From JAVBLY01 sp031553035 (GTDB lineage Bacteria > Bacillota > Clostridia > Peptostreptococcales > Anaerovoracaceae): a stretch of 64,000 bases of DNA. The position numbers were made by a program, and so were the translations under genes. The notes beneath the pieces were generated by a model, which was not told where the DNA came from, made no database searches, and worked only from the letters and a program-made list of their open reading frames with translations. The stretch covers positions 124,001-188,000 of the forward strand of contig JAVBLY010000006.1 in assembly GCA_031553035.1 (NCBI GenBank), given 5' to 3'. Positions 41,455 to 52,000 of this stretch are shown in pieces (position 1 is the stretch's first letter; every line of letters begins with the position of its first letter).

Positions 41455-42942
41455 ATGTCGATGATAGACATTACAAATTTGACATTTCAATATGAGGGAA
41501 GCTATGATCCCGTATTTGAGGATATTTCATTCAGGATAGATACGGATTGGAAACTGGGGTTTACAGGAAGAAACGGAAGGGGCAAAACCACGTTCTGTAA
41601 TCTCTTGCTGGGCAAATACGATTACAAGGGGAGCATCAAAGCTTCCGTGGATTTTCAATATTTCCCTCTGGATATCAGGGATAAATCCATGGATACAATA
41701 GACATTCTGTTTTCCGATGATCAGTATACCGAGATCTGGGCGGTGGAAAAAGAACTGTCACTTCTGAACGTAGAAAGCGATGTGCTTTACCGTCCATTCA
41801 GTACTTTGAGCAACGGTGAGCAGACCAAGGTCATGCTTGCGGCCATGTTTGCAAAGGAGAATAATTTTCTGCTTATCGACGAGCCTACAAATCATCTGGA
41901 TGCGGAGGGACGGGAGTTGCTGACAGATTATCTGAATAGCAAGAAGGGATTTATTCTCATATCACATGACAGAAACTTTCTGGATGCCTGCATCGACCAT
42001 ATACTGGTCATCAACAAAACAAATATTGAAGTCCAGCAAGGGAATTTTTCAAGCTGGTGGTACAACAAGCAGGCTCAGGACAGCAACGAAATGACAGAAA
42101 ATGAAAAGCTCAAAAAAGATATAAAGAGACTGAACAAAGCAGCCAGAGAAACAGCCCGGTGGTCCGATAAAGTAGAAAAAGGCAAGAGACTGGATTCCAA
42201 AAGAGACATGGGCGTAAAGCCCGATAAAGGACATATAGGCAGGATGGCAGCAAAAATGATGAAGCGGTCCAAATCAGCCGAACAGAGGATCAATAAGGCC
42301 GCCGAACAAAAGGAAAAGCTTCTTAAGAACATAGAAAGACTGGACGAGCTCTCCATCGACCCCGAGCCTTATTTTAAAAAGAGGCTTATCAGCGCAGTGG
42401 ATCTGTCGATCTGCTATGGGGAAACGGCGGTCTTTTCAGATCTGACTTTCAATCTGGATGAAGGTGACCGAATTGCCCTGATAGGAAAAAACGGAAGCGG
42501 TAAGTCCAGCCTGCTGAAAAAGATAATGGGAGAAGACATAGAGAGCTGCGGTAATCTGAGCGTCGGCAGCAATTTAAAAATATCCTATGTTCCTCAGGAT
42601 TCGTCATTTCTAAAGGGGAGCCTCAAAAAATATGCCGCAGAATGCAATATAGATGAATCCATATTTAAGTCCATATTGAGAAAGATGGATTTCCCCAGAG
42701 TCCAGCTAACGAAAGACATGGAAGACTTCAGCCTGGGGCAAAAGAAGAAAGTCCTGATCGCAAGAAGTCTGTGCGAAAAGGCCAATCTGTATATATGGGA
42801 CGAGCCTCTTAATTACGTCGACGTTTTCTCCCGTATGCAGATAGAAATGCTGTTGGACAAATATGATCCCACAATGATATTTGTTGAACATGACAAAGAA
42901 TTTGTTTCAAATGTTGCGACTAAATTGCTTTATCTTTGTTGA
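41455..42942 (+). CDS. ABC-F ribosomal protection protein, Lsa/Vga-like
   Basis: A cytosolic twin-ATPase of 495 residues without membrane helices. Site 1: FTGRNGRGKTTF, signature LSNGEQTKVMLA, Walker B LLIDEPTNHLD. Site 2: LIGKNGSGKSSLL, signature FSLGQKKKVLIA, Walker B LYIWDEPLNYVD. The linker (about residues 200-300) is long, basic and helical, the region that reaches the ribosomal antibiotic site in ARE ABC-F proteins. Overall wording is close to the Lsa group, which protects against lincosamides, streptogramin A and pleuromutilins. The spectrum here is inference. AAGGAGG lies seven bases before the ATG, and an attenuated leader precedes it. Confidence 0.85.
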   Translation: MSMIDITNLTFQYEGSYDPVFEDISFRIDTDWKLGFTGRNGRGKTTFCNLLLGKYDYKGSIKASVDFQYFPLDIRDKSMDTIDILFSDDQYTEIWAVEKELSLLNVESDVLYRPFSTLSNGEQTKVMLAAMFAKENNFLLIDEPTNHLDAEGRELLTDYLNSKKGFILISHDRNFLDACIDHILVINKTNIEVQQGNFSSWWYNKQAQDSNEMTENEKLKKDIKRLNKAARETARWSDKVEKGKRLDSKRDMGVKPDKGHIGRMAAKMMKRSKSAEQRINKAAEQKEKLLKNIERLDELSIDPEPYFKKRLISAVDLSICYGETAVFSDLTFNLDEGDRIALIGKNGSGKSSLLKKIMGEDIESCGNLSVGSNLKISYVPQDSSFLKGSLKKYAAECNIDESIFKSILRKMDFPRVQLTKDMEDFSLGQKKKVLIARSLCEKANLYIWDEPLNYVDVFSRMQIEMLLDKYDPTMIFVEHDKEFVSNVATKLLYLC

Positions 42943-42968
42943 CGACTTAAGTGGGATACGCATATAAT
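42939..42968 (+). promoter_or_regulatory. Promoter of lysA
   Basis: TTGACG (42939-42944), 18-bp spacer, TATAAT (42963-42968). The -35 overlaps the stop codon of the ABC-F gene. Confidence 0.7.
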
Positions 42969-43001
42969 AGGGAGAAATAAAAACAGGAAAGAGATGACAA
43001 A

Positions 43002-44303
43002 ATGGATTTGATCACAACAAAGAATAATATTCTGTACTTTGACGGATGCAGCACTGCAGCACTTGCAGAGGAATTCGGCACCCCCCTTTACCTTATGTCT
43101 GAAAATGCCATAATTAAGCGGTGCAGCGAACTTAAAGAAATGTTCCTCGATAAATACGAGGGAACCAGGGTTGCCTATGCTTCGAAAGCTTTTCTGACAC
43201 TTGCAATGTGTAAGATCATCGAAAGAGAAGGATTTTCGCTGGATGTGGTTTCAGGCGGAGAACTTTACACAGCCATGCAGGCAGGATTCCCTGCAAGTAG
43301 AATAGAGCTCCATGGAAACAACAAGACTTATGAAGAACTTGACATGGCCTTAAAATATGGGATCAGACATATAATAGTAAACTATTCAGATGAGCTCGAT
43401 CTTATCGAGCAGGTCTGTGCGGAAAACGACCGAAAAATAGAAGTACTTTTTCGTATAAGTCCGGAGGTGGACATCGACAGTCATAAGTTCATCTCGACAG
43501 GCAAGAGAAAATCCAAATTCGGATTCACTCTTGAAAAAGATATTATTTTCCCTGCCATAAAGAAGGTGAAGGCGTCACAATACATCAAGTTCATGGGTTT
43601 CCACTTTCACATAGGCTCCCAGCTTTTCGAAAGGGATTCTCATCTTAAAGCACTGGATGTTATCCTGGATCTTGCCAAGTCGGCGAAAGACGAGCTTGAT
43701 ATTGATACGGAAGAAATAAATATAGGCGGAGGCTTCGGAGTCAACTATACCGAGGATGACGACAGAAAATCATACAGTTTCTTCATAGACCCTGTGATGG
43801 AGAAAGTCGCTGAATTCGCCAAGATAAACAACGTGAAAAAGCCCGTACTGATAATAGAGCCGGGAAGAAGCATCGTAGCCGAAGCCGGCATGACTCTTTA
43901 TACTGTAGGCAGCATCAAGGATGTTCCCGGTTTAAGAAAGTATGTCGCTGTCGACGGAGGCATGCCAGACAATATCAGACCGGCTCTTTACGATGCGAAG
44001 TATGAAGGAGTTATTGCAAACAAAGCTGATGAGCCTAAAGACGATCTCATTGCAGTGGCAGGTAAATGCTGCGAATCGGGAGACATTCTGATCAAGGACG
44101 GGCAATTCGCAAAAGCCGAAAGGGGCGATATCCTTGCTGTTTTCTCGACGGGAGCATACGGCTACTCTATGGCCAATAACTACAACAAGCTTCCTTTCCC
44201 CGCCGTCGTGCTGTTAAATGACGGCAAAGCGGAACTTATCGTAAGAAGACAGACAAATGAAGATCTCCTCAGAAATGATCTGGTTCCAAACAGGCTGAAA
44301 TAG
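43002..44303 (+). CDS. lysA: Diaminopimelate decarboxylase
   Basis: A PLP enzyme for the last step of lysine synthesis (meso-diaminopimelate to L-lysine and CO2). It has 433 residues. The PLP lysine is in RVAYASKAFLTLAM near residue 50. LDVVSGGELYTAMQAGF follows, GFHFHIGSQL lies near 200, EEINIGGGFGVNY near 245, IIEPGRSIVAEAG near 285 and GKCCESGDIL (catalytic cysteine of the partner subunit) near 353. The order and spacing are those of LysA and not ornithine decarboxylase. It has its own promoter. The next gene begins 14 bases downstream. Confidence 0.93.
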   Translation: MDLITTKNNILYFDGCSTAALAEEFGTPLYLMSENAIIKRCSELKEMFLDKYEGTRVAYASKAFLTLAMCKIIEREGFSLDVVSGGELYTAMQAGFPASRIELHGNNKTYEELDMALKYGIRHIIVNYSDELDLIEQVCAENDRKIEVLFRISPEVDIDSHKFISTGKRKSKFGFTLEKDIIFPAIKKVKASQYIKFMGFHFHIGSQLFERDSHLKALDVILDLAKSAKDELDIDTEEINIGGGFGVNYTEDDDRKSYSFFIDPVMEKVAEFAKINNVKKPVLIIEPGRSIVAEAGMTLYTVGSIKDVPGLRKYVAVDGGMPDNIRPALYDAKYEGVIANKADEPKDDLIAVAGKCCESGDILIKDGQFAKAERGDILAVFSTGAYGYSMANNYNKLPFPAVVLLNDGKAELIVRRQTNEDLLRNDLVPNRLK

Positions 44304-44317
44304 TGTATAATAATCAT

Positions 44318-44845
44318 ATGAATAATTATCTGATAGTAGTAGATATGCAGAACGACTTCATAGACGGATCCCTGGGCACTGAAGAGGCTCAGGCAATGGT
44401 TCCGGCTGTGATAAAGAAGATTAAAGATCATAAAGGTCCGGTAATCTTCACCTTCGACACTCACGAGGAATCATATCTGGAGTCGGCCGAAGGTAAAAAG
44501 CTGCCGGTGGAGCACTGCATAATGGGTACAGACGGCTGGGCTCTGAACAGCGAAATAGAAAATCTCAGGCTGTCTCTTGACACTCTTGCTTTTTCCAAGC
44601 CCACGTTCGGATCAAAGGATCTCGCCCAGCACCTCTATGAAGAGGACAGGCAGAATAAGATAGATTCTATAGAACTTGTAGGTCTTTGCACGGATATTTG
44701 CGTCATTTCCAATGCACTTATCATCAAAGCCTACCTGCCCGATACTAAAATTATGGTCGACGGTTCATGCTGCGCAGGGGTCACTCCCGAAAGCCACAAC
44801 AATGCGCTGGAAGCCATGAAAATGTGCCAGATAGAAATAGTATAA
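44318..44845 (+). CDS. pncA: Nicotinamidase / isochorismatase-family hydrolase
   Basis: A cysteine hydrolase of ~175 residues. The catalytic triad is visible: aspartate in VVDMQNDFIDGSLG, lysine in FSKPTFGS near residue 95 and cysteine in LVGLCTDICVISNALI near 130. DTHEESYLESAEGKKLPVEHC near 50 is the metal/substrate region of nicotinamidases, so conversion of nicotinamide to nicotinate is the likely reaction. I chose the ATG at 44318. TATAAT at 44306-44311 lies just before it and no ribosome site is visible, so a leaderless start or read-through from lysA are both possible. Confidence 0.8.
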   Translation: MNNYLIVVDMQNDFIDGSLGTEEAQAMVPAVIKKIKDHKGPVIFTFDTHEESYLESAEGKKLPVEHCIMGTDGWALNSEIENLRLSLDTLAFSKPTFGSKDLAQHLYEEDRQNKIDSIELVGLCTDICVISNALIIKAYLPDTKIMVDGSCCAGVTPESHNNALEAMKMCQIEIV

Positions 44846-44848
44846 ATA

Positions 44849-44868
44849 CCGGCCAATTCTCAGGCCGG
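44849..44868 (+). terminator. Hairpin after pncA
   Basis: CCGGCC (44849-44854) pairs with GGCCGG (44863-44868). The following ATAATAAC lacks a T-run, so termination may be weak. Confidence 0.5.
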
Positions 44869-44919
44869 ATAATAACATAAATAATTGTATACAGCTCCGA
44901 TTTAACTGCCAGGAAATGC

Positions 44920-44948
44920 TTGACGGCTTGATATTGTTGTGATATTAT
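44920..44948 (+). promoter_or_regulatory. Promoter of rpoB
   Basis: TTGACG (44920-44925), 17-bp spacer, TATTAT (44943-44948). The predicted leader is about 45 bases. rpoBC thus has a promoter of its own in place of ribosomal-protein genes upstream. Confidence 0.7.
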
Positions 44949-44998
44949 GTTAGACTGCCACGTAAAGTATTTCTTTTTCTATATAAGGAGTGATGTAA

Positions 44999-47900
44999 AT
45001 GCCAGAGCCCGTCAAAATCGGTCGAAAAGAGCGTATGAGCTATTCAAAAATCAGAGAAGTAGCTGAAATGCCAAATCTTATCCAAATCCAAACAGATTCA
45101 TACAATTGGTTCGTAAAAGAAGGTCTGAGAGAAGTCTTTTCAGACATATCCCCCATACAGGATTATGCTGGGAATTTAGTACTTGAGTTTTTAGACCATA
45201 AACTCAACACACCTGAGGACCCTCCTAAGTACGAACAGGAAGAATGTAAGGAAAGAGATGTCACCTATGCAGCTCCTCTTAAGGTCGTAGTCAGACTCAT
45301 CAACAATGAGACCGGCGAGATCAAAGAGCAGGAAGTCTTCATGGGCGATTTTCCGCTAATGACGGACAAAGGTACATTTATATATAACGGTGCGGAGCGA
45401 GTTGTTGTTACGCAACTGGTGAGATCACCGGGACCATATTACGATTCAAGCATCGACAAGAATGCCAAGACATTATATTCGGCTCAGGTCATCCCCAACA
45501 GGGGAGCATGGCTCGAATATGAAACCGACTCAAACGAGATCGTAAACGTCAGAGTCGACAGAACCAGAAAACAACCTCTCACAATTTTACTTAGAGCTCT
45601 TGGTATGGGCAGCGATCATGAGATCCTGAATATTTTCGGAAATGATGACCGTCTGAACAAGACTCTGGACAAAGACCAGACGACAAATTATGAAGAGGGG
45701 ATCAAGGAAATATACAAGAAGCTAAGACCTGGCGAACCTCCTACTCTTGAAAGTGCAGAGAACATGAGAAATTCACTGTTCTTCGATCCTAAGAGATATG
45801 ACCTTGCCAAGGTAGGAAGATATAAATTCAACAAGAAGCTGGGCCTTTCTAACAGGCTTCCCGGAAGAGTAGCCGCAGAGGATGTGGTTGATCCGGCAAC
45901 CGGTGAAATACTTGCAGAAGAAGGCACTTCCTTTGACAGAGACAACGCTCTTTTAGTGGAAAATGCCGGCGTAAAAACTGTCAAAATTTATGGCGACAGT
46001 GATTTTGCCGTATCTGCATATCTGATAGTTAACGGCAAAAAACGTACTATTAAATGGGTCGGCGACGGTAATACAATTCCGGAAGATATAATAAAGAAGA
46101 TCGAGGCTGATACAGGAAAGAAAGAAGAAGATAAAGAAGTTGAGATAATTTACAGCAACAAAGTCCTTGATATAGAAGTTGCCCTCGATGCAGATATGAA
46201 GAAAAACTTCAAGATCGTTGAGGAAGGCGGCACAAACGTCATCGTTCCCAAAAAAGACATGAAGACTGTGTGCAAAGTGATAGGCAATAATTTTGTGGAA
46301 ATAAAAAATTACCTCGATGTAGACATTCAGGAATTGAGGATCCCGGAAAAGGTCCACTACCCTACTCTGATGGAGATAATCAAATCGGCAGAAGACATCA
46401 AGAAAAAAGCAGAAAAAGACGAATATATAAATGAAACGATCATCCAGCGAAGAGATGAACTTTCGCCAAAGCATATAATAATTGACGATATCGTAGCTTC
46501 AGTGAGCTATATTCTGAACCTGCCTCACGGTATAGGAAATATGGATGATATAGATCATCTTGGAAACCGTAGAGTAAGAACAGTAGGAGAGCTTCTTCAG
46601 AATCAGTTCCGAATCGGTCTTGCAAGAATGGAGAGAGTGGTCAAAGAAAGAATGACCATTCAGGACATAGAAGTTACAACTCCCCAGGCGCTGATGAATA
46701 TACGTCCTGTAACTGCAGCCATAAAGGAATTTTTCGGAAGTTCTCAGCTGTCCCAGTTCATGGATCAGAATAATCCGCTTGCGGAACTTACACATAAGAG
46801 AAGGCTTTCAGCCTTAGGGCCTGGCGGACTTTCAAGAGAAAGAGCCGGATTCGAAGTAAGAGACGTACATCATTCTCACTACGGAAGAATGTGTCCCATA
46901 GAAACTCCCGAAGGACCTAACATCGGTCTTATCGGTTCACTTACCACATACGGTAAGGTAAACGAATATGGATTCATCGAAACTCCGTACAGAAAAGTCA
47001 AAAAAGACAAAAACGGTAAAGGCACGGGCATCGTTACGGAACAGATAGACTATCTGACAGCTGATGATGAGGAAATGCTTATCATAGCTCAGGCCAACGA
47101 GCCTCTCGAAAGTGACGGAAGTTTTGCAAACAACAAAGTCGCAGCCAGAGGAGCCGGCGGTGACATCGATCTAGTGCCAAAGGAAGATGCCGACTACATG
47201 GACGTATCGCCAAAGCAGGTAGTATCCGTTGCAACTGCAATGATACCGTTCCTGGAAAACGATGACGCCAACAGAGCCCTCATGGGATCTAACATGCAGC
47301 GTCAGGCGGTGCCTCTAATGGTTACTGACTCACCGATGATCGGTACCGGCATGGAGCATAAAGCAGCCAGAGATTCTGGAGTGGTAGTTCTTGCCAAAAA
47401 TCCGGGCGTGGTTGAATATGTCGATGCAACAACAATAAGGATCAAAAGAGATGACGGTGAAGGGTTTGACGAATACAGCATGCTCAAATTCAAGCGCTCA
47501 AATCAGGGAACCTGCATCAACCAGAGACCTATTGTAAATAAAGATGAACACATTGAAAAAGAGGAAGTCATAGCAGACGGACCCTCCACAAAAGAAGGGG
47601 AAGTCGCTCTCGGAAAGAATCTTCTCGTCGGGTTCATGACTTGGGAAGGTTATAACTACGAGGATGCTATCATCTTAAATGAGAGACTCATAATGGAAGA
47701 TACACTCACTTCACTTCATATAGAAGAATATGAGGCGGAGGCCAGAGATACTAAATTGGGACCTGAGGAAATAACCAGAGATATCCCCAATGTCGGTGAA
47801 GAAGCGAGAAAAGATCTTGACGAAGAAGGTGTGATCCGCATAGGTGCGGAAGTAACATCATATGACATACTTGTTGGAAAGGTAACTCCAAAAGGAGAGA

Positions 47901-49081
47901 CTGAACTTACTGCAGAGGAAAGACTGCTCAGGGCTATATTCGGAGAAAAAGCCAGAGAAGTCAGAGATACTTCATTGAAAGTCCCTCACGGTGAAACAGG
48001 AATAGTTGTTGATATCAAGACATTCAGCAGAGATAACGGCGACGAACTTCCGCCGGGTGTTAATAAGCTGGTCAGAGTATATGTTGCCACCAAGAGAAAA
48101 ATAAGCGTAGGCGACAAGATGGCCGGAAGACACGGTAACAAAGGTGTTATTTCAAGAATACTTCCCGAAGAAGACATGCCGTTCCTGGAAAGCGGAGAAC
48201 CGCTGCAGGTAATGCTGAACCCGCTTGGTGTACCTTCACGAATGAATGTTGGACAGGTACTCGAAGTGCATCTCGGTCTTGCCGCCAAACATAACGACTG
48301 GTATATCTCAACACCGGTATTTGACGGTGCAAGCGAAATAGACATAATCGACCTTCTCAAGGAAAGCGGATATCCCGAAAGCGGAAAGCTTCCCTTAAGA
48401 GACGGAAGAACCGGCGAACTTTTCGATAATCACGTAACCGTTGGCTACATGTATATGCTCAAGCTTCATCATCTTGTCGATGACAAGATCCATGCGAGAA
48501 GTACTGGTCCGTACTCACTGGTTACTCAGCAGCCTCTGGGCGGTAAAGCACAATTCGGCGGACAACGTTTCGGAGAAATGGAAGTATGGGCACTTGAAGC
48601 ATACGGTGCGGCATATACACTTCAGGAGATATTGACGGTAAAATCCGATGACATAATCGGAAGAGTCAAGACATACGAAGCCATAGTCAAGGGAGACAAT
48701 ATCCCTGAACCGGGTATACCCGAGTCATTCAAGGTACTGATCAAAGAAATGCAGAGCCTGGGCCTGGATGTAAAAGTCCTAAGTGAAGAGAACGAGGAGA
48801 TCGAACTTAAGGAATATGTCGACCTCGGCTCATCATCCGGGATCGAAAGGATCATTTCTTCCGATTCATTTACTGAAGACGATGAAGGGTATGAAGTCCT
48901 CAGCTCCGAAGATCTTGCAAAAGCTGACCTGAACCTTACATCATCCCTGATCGTAGGAGGAGATGATAACGAACCAGAGCAGGATAAGGAATCGGAAGAC
49001 GATCTCGATACGGAAAATGATGATTCAAATATTACCGATAACATCGAAGATATAGCTGAAGCCGAAACTGAGAAAGAATAA
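44999..49081 (+). CDS. rpoB: DNA-directed RNA polymerase beta subunit
   Basis: The beta subunit forms half of the RNA polymerase active site. It has 1360 residues, longer than the ~1190 of Bacillus. The rifampicin region SQLSQFMDQNNPLAELTHKRRLSALGPGGL is intact near residue 585, with no known resistance change. Extra length lies in a charged insertion around residues 300-480 (including KKEEDKEVEIIY and KKKAEKDEYIN) and in an acidic C-terminal tail (EPEQDKESEDDLDTENDD). AAGGAG nine bases before the ATG supports the start. The gene upstream is pncA, not rplL. rpoC follows by 15 bases. Confidence 0.97.
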   Translation: MPEPVKIGRKERMSYSKIREVAEMPNLIQIQTDSYNWFVKEGLREVFSDISPIQDYAGNLVLEFLDHKLNTPEDPPKYEQEECKERDVTYAAPLKVVVRLINNETGEIKEQEVFMGDFPLMTDKGTFIYNGAERVVVTQLVRSPGPYYDSSIDKNAKTLYSAQVIPNRGAWLEYETDSNEIVNVRVDRTRKQPLTILLRALGMGSDHEILNIFGNDDRLNKTLDKDQTTNYEEGIKEIYKKLRPGEPPTLESAENMRNSLFFDPKRYDLAKVGRYKFNKKLGLSNRLPGRVAAEDVVDPATGEILAEEGTSFDRDNALLVENAGVKTVKIYGDSDFAVSAYLIVNGKKRTIKWVGDGNTIPEDIIKKIEADTGKKEEDKEVEIIYSNKVLDIEVALDADMKKNFKIVEEGGTNVIVPKKDMKTVCKVIGNNFVEIKNYLDVDIQELRIPEKVHYPTLMEIIKSAEDIKKKAEKDEYINETIIQRRDELSPKHIIIDDIVASVSYILNLPHGIGNMDDIDHLGNRRVRTVGELLQNQFRIGLARMERVVKERMTIQDIEVTTPQALMNIRPVTAAIKEFFGSSQLSQFMDQNNPLAELTHKRRLSALGPGGLSRERAGFEVRDVHHSHYGRMCPIETPEGPNIGLIGSLTTYGKVNEYGFIETPYRKVKKDKNGKGTGIVTEQIDYLTADDEEMLIIAQANEPLESDGSFANNKVAARGAGGDIDLVPKEDADYMDVSPKQVVSVATAMIPFLENDDANRALMGSNMQRQAVPLMVTDSPMIGTGMEHKAARDSGVVVLAKNPGVVEYVDATTIRIKRDDGEGFDEYSMLKFKRSNQGTCINQRPIVNKDEHIEKEEVIADGPSTKEGEVALGKNLLVGFMTWEGYNYEDAIILNERLIMEDTLTSLHIEEYEAEARDTKLGPEEITRDIPNVGEEARKDLDEEGVIRIGAEVTSYDILVGKVTPKGETELTAEERLLRAIFGEKAREVRDTSLKVPHGETGIVVDIKTFSRDNGDELPPGVNKLVRVYVATKRKISVGDKMAGRHGNKGVISRILPEEDMPFLESGEPLQVMLNPLGVPSRMNVGQVLEVHLGLAAKHNDWYISTPVFDGASEIDIIDLLKESGYPESGKLPLRDGRTGELFDNHVTVGYMYMLKLHHLVDDKIHARSTGPYSLVTQQPLGGKAQFGGQRFGEMEVWALEAYGAAYTLQEILTVKSDDIIGRVKTYEAIVKGDNIPEPGIPESFKVLIKEMQSLGLDVKVLSEENEEIELKEYVDLGSSSGIERIISSDSFTEDDEGYEVLSSEDLAKADLNLTSSLIVGGDDNEPEQDKESEDDLDTENDDSNITDNIEDIAEAETEKE

Positions 49082-49096
49082 CGAAGGGAGTACACT

Positions 49097-52000
49097 TTGA
49101 ACGAATTAAATAATTTTGAAGCCCTGCGCATAAGTTTGGCATCAACAGAAAAAATAAAAAGCTGGTCAAGAGGTGTTGTCAAGAAGCCCGAAACCATAAA
49201 CTACAGAACACTGAAACCGGAAAAAGACGGGCTTTTCTGCGAAAAAATATTCGGACCAACAAAGGACTGGGAATGTCACTGCGGCAAATACAAGAGAATA
49301 AGATATAAAGGGATAATCTGTGATCGCTGCGGAGTAGAAGTCACAAAAGCTAAAGTCAGAAGAGAAAGAATGGGGCACATAGAACTTGCCGCTCCCGTTT
49401 CCCATATCTGGTATTTCAAGGGAATTCCCAGCAGAATAGGTCTTGTACTGGATCTGTCACCGAAGAACCTTGAGAAGATCTTGTATTTTGCGGCATACAT
49501 CGTAACAGAACCCGGAGAAACAGACCTTAATGAGAAAGATATTCTCTCTGAAGATCAATACAGAGAATACAAAGATAATTTCAGAGATAGCTTCAAAGCC
49601 GGAATGGGCGCAGAAGCGATCAGAGAACTTCTTGCAAAAATCGATTTGGATGAACTTTCAGTTGAGCTGCGAGAAAAACTTAAGACAGCTACTGGCCAGA
49701 AAAAGATCAAAATAGTAAGAAGACTTGAAGCCATAGAAGCTTTAAGAGCATCTGGAAACAAGCCGGAATGGATGATCCTGGAAGTAATTCCCGTAATCCC
49801 TCCCGACATCAGACCGATGGTACAGCTGGACGGCGGCAGATTTGCCACATCCGACTTAAATGATCTTTACAGAAGAGTTATAAACAGAAACAACAGACTT
49901 TTGAGACTGCTGAATCTGAATGCTCCTGACATAATCGTAAGAAACGAGAAGAGGATGCTCCAGGAAGCTGTGGATGCTCTTATCGATAACGGCAGAAGAG
50001 GCAGACCTGTAACAGGTCCCGGATCTAGACCCCTCAAATCCCTTTCCGATATGCTCAAGGGCAAACAGGGTAGATTCAGACAGAACCTTCTGGGTAAACG
50101 TGTCGACTATTCGGGACGTTCTGTAATCGTTGTCGGACCTGAACTGAAGTTTTATCAGTGCGGACTTCCAAAGAGAATGGCACTGGAACTTTTCAAACCT
50201 TTCATTATGAAGGAACTTGTTGAAAACGAATACGCTCATAATATAAAAAGTGCAAAGAGAATGGTGGATAAGATAAGACCGGAAGTATGGGACGTACTTG
50301 ATGAAGTAATCAAGGAACATCCTGTACTTTTAAACCGTGCTCCCACCCTTCATCGTCTAGGTATACAGGCATTCGAACCGGTACTTGTAGAAGGTAAAGC
50401 TATCCAGCTCCATCCTCTGGTTTGTACCGCATACAATGCTGACTTCGACGGAGACCAGATGGCTGTCCACGTGCCGCTTACCGTAGAAGCTCAGGCAGAG
50501 GCAAGATTCCTCATGCTTTCTGTCAACAATATTCTTGCTCCGAAAGACGGATCTCCAATAACTACTCCTACACAGGATATGATTTTGGGAAGTTACTATC
50601 TTACTCATCCCGGTGTCGACGAAAGAAACACCGATGCAGAAAAAGGTGACGGTAAGATATTTACAGATTATGAAGAGATGCTCATGGCATACAGAACCGA
50701 TGCAGTCGGCCTTCACGCCAAGGTCAAAGTGCGAAGATTTTCCGGTGAAAATGACAAACGGGGCCAGCTCATCGAATCTACTGTGGGGAGATTCATATTT
50801 AATGAACACATACCGCAGGACCTTGGATTCGTAAACAGGATCGAGGACAAACATTCGCTTGAGATCGACTTTCTGTGTGACAAGAAAAAGCTGGGAAGCA
50901 TCATTGATAAATGCTACCGCAGACACGGCAATACAAAGACAGCCCTAATGCTGGATAGAATAAAGGAAATGGGATTCCATTATTCAACTAAGGCAGCAGT
51001 TACCATCAGCGTTCAGGACATGGAAATCCCTGATGCTAAGTTTACAATCATTGGTGCTGCCGACAAAAAGGTTGCTCAGTATGATGATGCGTATAACAAG
51101 GGCCTCATGTCTGAAGAAGAAAGATACAACGGTGTTGTTAAAACATGGACCCAGACGACTGACGAAGTAACAGATGCTCTCATGGAAAGTCTGGACAGCC
51201 TGAACAACCTTTACATAATGTCCCACTCCGGCGCCAGAGGTTCCAAGAACCAAATCAGACAGATAGGCGGGATGAGAGGACTTATGGCCAACGCTGTGGG
51301 TAAGACCATAGAAATACCAATCAAAGCGAACTTCAGAGAAGGTCTTTCAGTCCTGGAATATTTTATCTCAACAAACGGTGCCAGAAAAGGACTTGCGGAT
51401 ACAGCCCTAAGAACCGCGGAGTCAGGATATCTCACAAGAAGACTTGTTGACGTCAGTCACAATGTAATTGTAAGGGAAGAAGACTGTGGGACCGATGAAG
51501 GTATCGAAGTAAAGGCATTCACTCAAGGTAAGGAAATAATAGAAAAGCTGGAACAGCGTATAATTGGCAGAACTTCCATCAATGATATCGTTCACCCGGA
51601 AACAGGCGAAGTGATCGTCGAGCAGAACGCTGAGATAACCGAAGAAGATGCTGACAGCATCGCTGCTGCAGGTATAGAATCGGTAGGGATCAGGTCTGTA
51701 ATGACATGTCACAGTGATACAGGTATCTGTGCAAAATGTTACGGAAGAAATCTTGCAACAGGTGAACCAGTCAATATAGGTGAAGCCGTAGGCATCCAGG
51801 CCGCACAGTCGATCGGCGAACCCGGAACACAGCTTACAATGAGAACATTCCATACCGGTGGTGTAGCCGGAGGAGACATCACTCAGGGTCTTCCAAGGGT
51901 TGAGGAACTGTTTGAAGCCAGAAAGCCAAAAGTCCTGGCTGAAATATGTGAAGAGGATGGAACCGTATCCAGCGTCAAAGCCGGCAAAGACAACAAGATC

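Noticed and set aside
48147..49197. Long minus-strand open frames across rpoB and rpoC
   Set aside because: They are antisense to highly conserved genes and have no family resemblance or ribosome sites.
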